Below, piece by piece: positions 57,461-64,000 of a DNA stretch of 64,000 nucleotides. The stretch comes from Desulfovibrio mangrovi (GTDB lineage: Bacteria; Desulfobacterota; Desulfovibrionia; Desulfovibrionales; Desulfovibrionaceae): assembly GCF_026230175.1 (NCBI RefSeq), contig NZ_CP104208.1:2046001-2110000 (forward strand). The letters are read 5' to 3'. The notes below the pieces were generated by a model that saw nothing but the letters and a program-made list of their open reading frames with translations, did no database searches and was not told the origin of the DNA. Numbering within the stretch: the first letter of the stretch is position 1; every line of letters begins with the position of its first letter. Position numbers and translations under genes: made by a program.

Positions 57461-58890
57461 GAACCATGCACACAACCATAGCGGTTATCGCGGCAGTTCT
57501 CCTCTGTGTTGCCTCGGCGGCCCTTGCTGCCGGCCCCGCACAGATTACGCCGCAGACCCTGGAAATCGTAAAGGGCAAGTCGGAAGTCGTGTCCCTCACC
57601 ATTCCCGCCTCCCGAGTTTCCATAGCCGATCCGGACACTGCCGACATCGTCCTGCTCTCTCCGTGGCAGGTATACGTAACCGCCAAGAAACCCGGTGTGA
57701 CCAGCCTGACCCTGTGGTCCCGCACCGGTGAGCTTGCAGGGGTGTATGACATCCATGTCACCGCCGACCTTGCGCAGCTTAAGGAAATGCTCCATCGCCT
57801 GCTGCCCAAGGAAACCGACATACGCGTGATGGGCACCGGCGACAAAATCACCCTTTCCGGCACCGTGACCAGCGCAGCCAGCCTTGCCACGGCGCTTGAG
57901 ATTGCCGAAAACTACGCCCCCGAAAAGGTGACCAACCTGCTCAGCGTGGGCGGCGTGCATCAGATCATGCTGGAAGTGAAGATTGCGGAAATGCACCGAA
58001 CCGTGCTGGACCGTTTCGGCATCGACCTTGCCTACGCCTTCAAGGGCGACTTCGCTTACTCCATGCTGAACAACCTGTTCTACCTCGACCCCACGAAGGG
58101 TGCCTTCTCCATGGGTGAAAGCGCCGCTATTGTTAACCCGGCCCGCAACGGGATGTTTCGTATGACCTCAGGTCAGGTGACCCTGACCGGTTTCCTTGAC
58201 GTGCTCAAGCAGAACGGCCTTGTGCGTGTGCTGGCGGAACCCACCCTTATCTGCCGCAGCGGTGAAGACGCCCAGTTCCTCGTGGGCGGAGAAATCCCCA
58301 TCCCCATCCCGCAGGGCTTCGGCACCATCGCCATCGAATACAAGCAGTACGGCGTACAGCTCGTGTTCAGCCCCACGGTTGTTTCCGGTGACCGCATCAG
58401 CCTCAAGGTCTTTCCCGAAGTTTCCGAACTCGACTACTCCAACCTCATTGAGATCAGCGGCATGAAGATTCCTGCTCTGAGCAGCCGCCGCGCCTCCACC
58501 GTGGTCGAACTCGGTAACGGCCAGAGTTTCGCCATCGCGGGCCTGATGCACAACCAGATCCGCGAGAACATGAAGAAGTATCCTGGTCTCGGCGAAGTTC
58601 CGATTCTCGGCACCCTGTTCCGCTCCAGCGAATTCCGCAAGGAGGAAACAGAGCTCATCATCATCGTAACCCCGCACCTGACCAAGCCGCTGGACGTGGC
58701 TCAGCAGAAGCTGCCCACCGACAACTTCGTTGAGCCCACGGAAATGGAATTCTTCTTCCACGGCAAGATGGAAGGCGACCGCCCCGCCAACTCGGGTCGC
58801 ATCAAGCCCGTGAGCACCGGTTCGCCTGAAGACGACAACCAGCCCTCCACCGGTATGGAAGGCGACTTCGGCCATATCATCCCCCAATAG
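57457..58890 (+). CDS. cpaC: Tad secretin CpaC/RcpA
   Basis: A 477-residue outer-membrane secretin with a signal peptide (about 1-25). An N-terminal domain (QTLEIVKGKSEVVSLTIPASRVSIADP), a BON-like segment with LLPKETDIRVMGTGDKITLSGTV, then the secretin domain with VLAEPTLICRSGEDAQFLVGGEIPIP and ETELIIIVTPHL. It forms the pilus exit channel. Coupled to cpaB by a four-base overlap. Confidence 0.94.
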   Translation: MRTMHTTIAVIAAVLLCVASAALAAGPAQITPQTLEIVKGKSEVVSLTIPASRVSIADPDTADIVLLSPWQVYVTAKKPGVTSLTLWSRTGELAGVYDIHVTADLAQLKEMLHRLLPKETDIRVMGTGDKITLSGTVTSAASLATALEIAENYAPEKVTNLLSVGGVHQIMLEVKIAEMHRTVLDRFGIDLAYAFKGDFAYSMLNNLFYLDPTKGAFSMGESAAIVNPARNGMFRMTSGQVTLTGFLDVLKQNGLVRVLAEPTLICRSGEDAQFLVGGEIPIPIPQGFGTIAIEYKQYGVQLVFSPTVVSGDRISLKVFPEVSELDYSNLIEISGMKIPALSSRRASTVVELGNGQSFAIAGLMHNQIRENMKKYPGLGEVPILGTLFRSSEFRKEETELIIIVTPHLTKPLDVAQQKLPTDNFVEPTEMEFFFHGKMEGDRPANSGRIKPVSTGSPEDDNQPSTGMEGDFGHIIPQ

Positions 58891-58907
58891 CGGAAAGGAG
58901 AATCACC

Positions 58908-59237
58908 ATGAAACGCACCATGCATCGCATCGCCCTCCTTGCCGCACTGCTCGTTTCCATGACGTTGCCCATCATGCTTTCAGGCTGTGCCAAATTCTCG
59001 GAAACATGGAACAGGCCCATGGGTGAACAGGGCTTCCACGCCCCGCAGGGCGAGGCCTTCCGCCAGCAGCTGGAAGCGCAGAAGTTCGACCCCGTGCCCC
59101 CCACGACCACGCCGGTCATGGGCATGAACGGCCAGCTTACCGAAAAAGCCATCAAATCCTATCAGGATCCGCGCCCCGAGGATAAGGGGCCGTCCTTCGC
59201 GGAAGTGATCGACTCTCTCATGAAGGAAAAAAAGTAA
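58908..59237 (+). CDS. Small Tad-locus lipoprotein
   Basis: A 109-residue protein with a lipobox MLSG-Cys27. The mature 83 residues are Pro- and Gln-rich, with no recognised fold. AGGAG precedes the start. It occupies the place where a CpaD-like secretin partner is expected, but is far shorter than CpaD, so it may be a secretin pilotin or divergent partner (inference). Confidence 0.7.
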   Translation: MKRTMHRIALLAALLVSMTLPIMLSGCAKFSETWNRPMGEQGFHAPQGEAFRQQLEAQKFDPVPPTTTPVMGMNGQLTEKAIKSYQDPRPEDKGPSFAEVIDSLMKEKK

Positions 59238-59264
59238 CCAAGGCATACTTGCCGGAGTCATATC

Positions 59265-60518
59265 ATGAACGCCGTACCCATTCACTTCAGACTGCATCAC
59301 ACGGAAGCCGTCACTTCCTTCGCCAAACTGGTGAAGGAAGACGCGCGTTTTTCCGTGGTGCTGCCCGGCTCGGCAGAGGCTGACAAGCCCGCCGGTCTGG
59401 TCATCGTCGAGGTTGGCGGTACGCAGGATGTTCCGGTCATCGCGGTACTGGCGGCCAATCCTTCAGTTCGTGAGATATTCGTCATCGGGCCCGCCCAGAA
59501 CGCCGACCTCATTCTCGGCTGCATGCGCGCCGGTGCCACCGAATATCTGCCCCTGCCGCTCAAGGTAGGCGAATTCCGCGCCGCCTTGGACCGTTTCGCC
59601 ACCCGCAACACCCGCTCCGCAACAGAGCGTAACGCTGGCCAGCCTCAGCCCACCCGCCCCGGACGCATCATCCACATCCTCGGCGGCAAGCAAGGAACCG
59701 GCGTGACCACCATTGCGGTCAACCTCGGCGTGGAAGCCTCGCAGCTTGAGGACGCCCGTCCCGCAGCACTGGTGGATATGCGCCAGCCGCAGGGTGAAGT
59801 GCCCCTGTTCCTCGACGTGCACTACACCCACACCTGGGCAGCCGCCACGCACAACGCGCACAGACTGGACGACGCCTTCATGCAGAGCCTGATGGTGCGC
59901 CACGCCTCCGGTCTGGACATTCTTGCAGCTCCCGACCGCTCCGAAGACACCGGCGCCGCCGCTCCGCAGGCCGTTGCCGCCATGCTCAGCATCATGCGCT
60001 CCATGTACTCCACTGTATTCGTAGACGGCAGCCCCTTCGTAGACGAAATATCCCTCGCCGCAATGCGCGAGGCTGATGTTGTGCTGCTGGTATCGGAACT
60101 GTCCCTCCCCTGCCTCGCCAACACCCGCCGTCTGCTGGAAACCCTGGATAGCGTAGATCCCGAGGTGGCAGACAAGGTGCAACTCGTGGTCAACCGCTAC
60201 ACGACCAAGGCCGGGGTAACCATTGCCGAGGCCGAGGAGCTTCTGGGCCGCCCCGTGGTATGGAAAATCGACGAAGACTACATAGCTGCCGTCAACTCCA
60301 TCAATATGGGCACCCCACTGCGCGATACCGCACCTAAATCGCCCTTGACCCGTAATATCGCCAAGCTGGCCGCCACGTTTTCGCGTCCTGCCACGTCAAG
60401 CAGCCCGATGAAGCCCAAGTCCGGCTTCATGGGCAAGCTCTTCCGCGCCTCCCAAGCCGAAGCTGGCACAGATGAACAGCAAACCCCCATGCACATATTG
60501 CAGGGAGCAGGAGGTTAG
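59265..60518 (+). CDS. cpaE: Tad assembly ATPase-like protein CpaE/TadZ
   Basis: A 417-residue protein with an N-terminal receiver-like domain (about 1-115) and a ParA/MinD-like domain (from [15 protein letters not shown], 136-149). The Walker A is GKQGTGVTT; the Lys that normally contacts phosphate is Val147, so ATP hydrolysis may be lost. A localisation role at the pole is typical of TadZ. It ends with a low-complexity tail. cpaF begins three bases later. Confidence 0.9.
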   Translation: MNAVPIHFRLHHTEAVTSFAKLVKEDARFSVVLPGSAEADKPAGLVIVEVGGTQDVPVIAVLAANPSVREIFVIGPAQNADLILGCMRAGATEYLPLPLKVGEFRAALDRFATRNTRSATERNAGQPQPTRPGRIIHILGGKQGTGVTTIAVNLGVEASQLEDARPAALVDMRQPQGEVPLFLDVHYTHTWAAATHNAHRLDDAFMQSLMVRHASGLDILAAPDRSEDTGAAAPQAVAAMLSIMRSMYSTVFVDGSPFVDEISLAAMREADVVLLVSELSLPCLANTRRLLETLDSVDPEVADKVQLVVNRYTTKAGVTIAEAEELLGRPVVWKIDEDYIAAVNSINMGTPLRDTAPKSPLTRNIAKLAATFSRPATSSSPMKPKSGFMGKLFRASQAEAGTDEQQTPMHILQGAGG

Positions 60519-60520
60519 CC

Positions 60521-62386
60521 ATGTCGTTGTTAGCCAGACTCAACCGCACTACCCGCAAGTCTCCTTCTGTTGACGATGCAGTACCCGCCGCAGACGCAAC
60601 TCCCGTCCGTGAGCAACGTCCTGCGCAGCCAGCTCAGCCCCTCAGACTCCGCGATGAACAGAAGCAGGACAGCATCTTAATCGAACCGGAAGACGGCCAC
60701 GCACTTCTTGATCTGCACGAGTTGGTGCTTGATGACGTAACCCCCGAGGCACAGGCTCCCGAAAAGCCCGATACGGCCATGGCAGCCGCGTCCCTCGCGT
60801 CATCAGCCAAGTCCGCAGCTTCCCGCACCAACGCTCCCACCACTCATCCCGTGAGCAGGACTGCCTCCATGCCGGAAGCCCGCGAAACCACCTCAAACCA
60901 GAACGCTGCCCGCGCCGGCATCCTGCCCCCCCAGTCCAGGGTGGAACCGAGATCTCCCACCACACAGGTTGCCGCGCGCCTGGCAGAGGCCAAGAGCAGG
61001 ACGCAGGATCAAGCTCGTGCAGCCCAGCCCCAGCAAGCCGCACCCAAGCCTGCGCCTTCCGCACCCGTGGCCGCACCTGCGGGCAACGGCAACGAAGAGA
61101 CGCACGATGAAGGCTACTACCTCATCAAGGCACAAATTCATGAACGTCTCATCGAACTGCTCGACCTTTCCGCCGTGGAATCCCTGCCCCCGGCCAAGCT
61201 GCGCGAAGAGATAAGCCGTCTGGTAGAAAAGCTGCTGCGCGAAGAATTCCGTCAGGCCCCCCTGAACGGGCGCGAACGTCGCGGCATCATCAAGGAAATT
61301 CAGGACGAAGTACTCGGCCTCGGCCCTCTGGAACCCCTGCTGCAGGACCCCACGGTTTCCGATATTCTGGTGAACAACTACCGGATGGTCTACGTGGAAC
61401 GGCACGGCAAGCTGCAGAAGGTGCAGACCCGATTCAAGGATGACAACCACCTGCGCAAGATCATCGACCGCATCGTGGCCATGGTCGGCCGCCGTGTGGA
61501 CGAAGCTTCGCCCATGGTGGACGCACGCCTCATGGACGGCTCACGCGTAAACGCCATCATCCCTCCGCTGGCGCTGGACGGCCCGAGCCTGTCCATACGA
61601 CGTTTCTCGAAAGACCCGCTCGAACTGGCGGACCTCATCAACTTCAAAGCTCTGACTCCCGAGATCGGCAAGGTGCTGGAAGGCATCGTCAAGGCCCGCC
61701 TTAACATCATCGTTTCAGGCGGTACCGGTTCCGGTAAGACCACCATGCTGAACTGCCTTTCCCGCTTCGTGCCCCACGATGAACGTATCGTTACCATCGA
61801 GGACGCGGCGGAACTGCAGCTCAAGCAGGATCACGTGGTGCGCCTGGAAACCCGCCCCGCCAACATCGAAGGAACGGGCGAAGTGAATGCCCGCGATCTG
61901 GTCAAGAACTGTCTGCGTATGCGCCCCGACCGCATCATCGTGGGCGAAGTACGTTCCAGCGAAGTGCTGGACATGCTGCAGGCCATGAACACGGGCCATG
62001 ACGGCTCCCTCACCACCATCCACGCCAACAACCCGCGAGACTGTCTGATGCGTCTTGAAACCATGGTGGCCATGTCCGGCCTGAACATCGCCAGCAATTC
62101 GCTCAAGCGCTACATATCCTCCGCCGTGGACGTGATCATTCAGGTGAACCGCCTCTCCGATGGCTCTCGTAAGCTCACGAGTCTGCAGGAAGTGACAGGC
62201 ATGGAAGGCGACGCCATCACCATGCAGGAAATTTTCGCCTTCAAACAGACCGGCCTTGACGAAAACCGCAAGGTTGTCGGCAAGTTCGTCTGTTCCGGCA
62301 TCCGGCCCAAGTTCTCCGAACGCCTGCTCGCGCAGGGTATCGAACTTGACCCGAGCCTCTTCGACCCCTCTCTGGGCAATGCATAA
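60521..62386 (+). CDS. cpaF: Tad pilus motor ATPase CpaF/TadA
   Basis: A 621-residue secretion ATPase. The N-terminal 200 residues are a low-complexity Ala/Pro-rich region, longer than usual. The core has the N-terminal all-alpha domain, [27 protein letters not shown], and Walker [10 protein letters not shown] (400-408, Lys406), and TIHANN. It drives pilus extension and retraction. AGGAGG precedes the start. Overlap-free with cpaE. Confidence 0.95.
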   Translation: MSLLARLNRTTRKSPSVDDAVPAADATPVREQRPAQPAQPLRLRDEQKQDSILIEPEDGHALLDLHELVLDDVTPEAQAPEKPDTAMAAASLASSAKSAASRTNAPTTHPVSRTASMPEARETTSNQNAARAGILPPQSRVEPRSPTTQVAARLAEAKSRTQDQARAAQPQQAAPKPAPSAPVAAPAGNGNEETHDEGYYLIKAQIHERLIELLDLSAVESLPPAKLREEISRLVEKLLREEFRQAPLNGRERRGIIKEIQDEVLGLGPLEPLLQDPTVSDILVNNYRMVYVERHGKLQKVQTRFKDDNHLRKIIDRIVAMVGRRVDEASPMVDARLMDGSRVNAIIPPLALDGPSLSIRRFSKDPLELADLINFKALTPEIGKVLEGIVKARLNIIVSGGTGSGKTTMLNCLSRFVPHDERIVTIEDAAELQLKQDHVVRLETRPANIEGTGEVNARDLVKNCLRMRPDRIIVGEVRSSEVLDMLQAMNTGHDGSLTTIHANNPRDCLMRLETMVAMSGLNIASNSLKRYISSAVDVIIQVNRLSDGSRKLTSLQEVTGMEGDAITMQEIFAFKQTGLDENRKVVGKFVCSGIRPKFSERLLAQGIELDPSLFDPSLGNA

Positions 62387-62416
62387 CTGCCCTAAGGGAT
62401 AACAAGGGAGACGCGT

Positions 62417-63388
62417 ATGGGAACCATAGCCATCATATCCGGCATAGCCATCCTCGGCCTCTTCGTCCTGTATATCGGGATGATGAACCTGCTGTTCGCG
62501 CGCAAGCGTTCACAGAAGGAACTGGTGCGCCGTCGTATGGAACGCCTGCGCGCCGCCATGGACAAGACCGAAGACATCAGCATTGAACGTCACTACAGCA
62601 TGTCTTCCGTACCGTGGCTGCACCGCTTCCTTTCCACGCAGGAATGGTCGCGCAAGTGGGAGTCCGTGCGTGAACAGGCACAGGTAGACGTCAACCTCGG
62701 CACGCTGGTGCTCATCAGCGGCGTGGGCGCTTTGGCCATGTGGTTCGTCATGCAGTTCGTCACCGACCATTTCCTCATGCGCCCCATTCCCTCCCTGCTC
62801 TTTGCCTATGCGCCTTTCGGCTGGCTGCGCCGTCGTCAGGCCAAGCGCATGGCCCACTTCCACCGCCAGTTGCCGGACGCCCTCGACCTTATCGCCCGCG
62901 CGCTCAAGGCTGGTCATGCCTTCACGCAGGGCCTGCGCATGGTGGCAGAAGAAATGCCCGACCCTATTGGCCCCGAGTTTGCCAAAACCCTTGATGAAGT
63001 GAATTTCGGCATCGCCATGGACGTGGCGCTGGCCAACCTCATCAACCGCGTTGACTGCCCCGACCTGAAGTTCTTTGTGGTTTCCGTGAACATCCAGCGT
63101 GAAACGGGCGGCAACCTTTCGGAAATCGTGGGCAACATCGCCCGCCTGGTCCGCGAACGCTTCAAGTTCAACGGCCGCGTGCGCACCCTTGCAGCGGAAG
63201 GTAAACTTACCGCCTACGTCCTCTTTGCCCTGCCCTTTGCCGTGGGTGTGGTCATTAACCTGATCAACGCCGACTACATGAGCCTTCTCTACACCACGCC
63301 CGAAGGCAAGTTCATGCTCACGAACGCACTCATCCAGATGGGCCTCGGGGCGCTGTTCCTGAAAAAGCTCATCACCATCAAGGTATAG
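62417..63388 (+). CDS. tadB: Tad inner-membrane platform protein TadB
   Basis: A 323-residue type II secretion F-domain protein. One N-terminal helix and a further cluster, cytoplasmic F-domain LPDALDLIARALKAGHAFTQG with EMPDPIGPEF, and GGNLSEIV, and a C-terminal pair of helices. Forms the inner-membrane platform with TadC. GGAG precedes the ATG. Confidence 0.94.
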   Translation: MGTIAIISGIAILGLFVLYIGMMNLLFARKRSQKELVRRRMERLRAAMDKTEDISIERHYSMSSVPWLHRFLSTQEWSRKWESVREQAQVDVNLGTLVLISGVGALAMWFVMQFVTDHFLMRPIPSLLFAYAPFGWLRRRQAKRMAHFHRQLPDALDLIARALKAGHAFTQGLRMVAEEMPDPIGPEFAKTLDEVNFGIAMDVALANLINRVDCPDLKFFVVSVNIQRETGGNLSEIVGNIARLVRERFKFNGRVRTLAAEGKLTAYVLFALPFAVGVVINLINADYMSLLYTTPEGKFMLTNALIQMGLGALFLKKLITIKV

Positions 63389-63397
63389 GAGGCGCAT

Positions 63398-64000
63398 ATG
63401 AATATTGAAACATACGCACCCCTTATCGCCGCCGGACTCGCCTCCGCAGCCGTCATGCTGTTTATCTCCGCCATCATGCGTATGACCGCGGGCAGAGGCC
63501 GCGTGCGCAAGATGCAGCAGCGAATCACCAACACCCCGCAGGAAGCCACGGCTGCTTCCCGCGGCGTCTTCGGCAACGTGGTCGCCAAGGCCGCGGCCGG
63601 AGCGGACCGCATAGGCGAACACCTTTCCCCCAGCAAGAAGGAAGAGCTGGAAGAAGCCAATCTTTCCATGGTCCGTGCGGGTCTCAGCAACCCGGCACGC
63701 GCCAACCGCATTTTCTGGGGCGTGAAGGGCGGCCTCGTACTCATAGGCCTTATCGCTGCATCCTTCGTCTTCTTCGTCCTGCGCATACCCGCGCCCCCGG
63801 CGATCATGGCCCTGATGTTCATCTTCCCCATGGTGGTGGGTATGTACGTTCCCAACATCTGGCTGCATTTGCGCACCTCGGGCCGTCGCACCGCCATCAC
63901 CAACGCCCTGCCCGACGCACTGGACCTGCTGGTAGTGTGCGTGGAATCCGGCATGGGACTTGATCAGGCACTGAGCCGCATCGCCCGCGAAATGAGCTTC
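63398..64000 (+). CDS. tadC: Tad platform protein TadC (5' part)
   Basis: The first 201 residues are in the window and continue past its end. MNIETYAPLIAAGLASAAVMLF forms the first helix, then the F-domain LPDALDLLVVCVESGMGLDQAL. Starts nine bases after tadB stop with AGGAGG. Sister of TadB. The rest of the Tad locus must lie beyond. Confidence 0.93.
   Translation, partial: MNIETYAPLIAAGLASAAVMLFISAIMRMTAGRGRVRKMQQRITNTPQEATAASRGVFGNVVAKAAAGADRIGEHLSPSKKEELEEANLSMVRAGLSNPARANRIFWGVKGGLVLIGLIAASFVFFVLRIPAPPAIMALMFIFPMVVGMYVPNIWLHLRTSGRRTAITNALPDALDLLVVCVESGMGLDQALSRIAREMSF

Noticed and set aside
1-64000. CRISPR array, prophage or intact insertion sequence
   Set aside because: No regularly spaced repeats, no cas genes, no phage structural genes; only one domesticated CII-like gene and two decayed IS3 remnants were found.

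Overview
The window looks like a chromosomal segment of a sulfate-reducing deltaproteobacterium of the Desulfovibrio group. The evidence is indirect: a Desulfovibrio-type homotrimeric porin, sigma-54 two-component systems, a Tad pilus locus, gene content and a high-GC, Shine-Dalgarno-rich coding style. No ribosomal RNA is present, so the species is not fixed. Most of the window (about 5.9 kb onward) is GC-rich and densely coding. The first 5 kb are AT-rich and sparse.

Layout. 1-5.3 kb is the AT-rich edge of a surface-polysaccharide region: the 5' part of a glutamine-dependent asparagine synthase, a GtrA-like membrane protein, a 661-residue polytopic membrane protein, and two decayed IS3-family transposase remnants on opposite strands. 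5.9-9.7 kb is a spermidine/putrescine ABC operon (potABCD) closed by a terminator. 10-13.4 kb is a large soluble hybrid histidine kinase, convergent with cobQ. 15-18.6 kb holds a pseudo-receiver/PilZ protein, an AsmA protein and a peroxiredoxin. 18.9-22.9 kb is the heat-shock group hrcA-grpE-dnaK, followed by an LpoA-like lipoprotein, gatC-gatA and mnmA.

28-31.5 kb (minus strand) is a histidine kinase/sigma-54 regulator pair, then a CII-like regulator and a stand-alone receiver. It is followed by uvrC, a major porin, hisD, purC, fabI and an overlooked 31-residue membrane protein. 39.0-39.4 kb carries two identical tRNA-Ser(GGA) genes flanking the small SRP RNA gene. 39.5-43.1 kb has a membrane protein, a PilZ/TPR pair and a second kinase. 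43.4-47.0 kb is a polar amino-acid ABC transporter with its two permeases fused into one chain. It is followed by a stand-alone periplasmic binding protein, a kinase-like protein paired with a universal stress protein, a glycosyltransferase, purT and a FIST sensor protein.

53.7-64 kb is a sigma-54 response regulator and a Tad/Flp pilus locus (two flp genes, cpaA, cpaB, cpaC, a small lipoprotein, cpaE, cpaF, tadB and the start of tadC). A good sigma-54 promoter lies before flp. Three TCTA-N7-TAGA dyads stand between the regulator gene and that promoter, so the regulator may control the pilus genes. This is the strongest candidate for a little-described regulatory system in the window.
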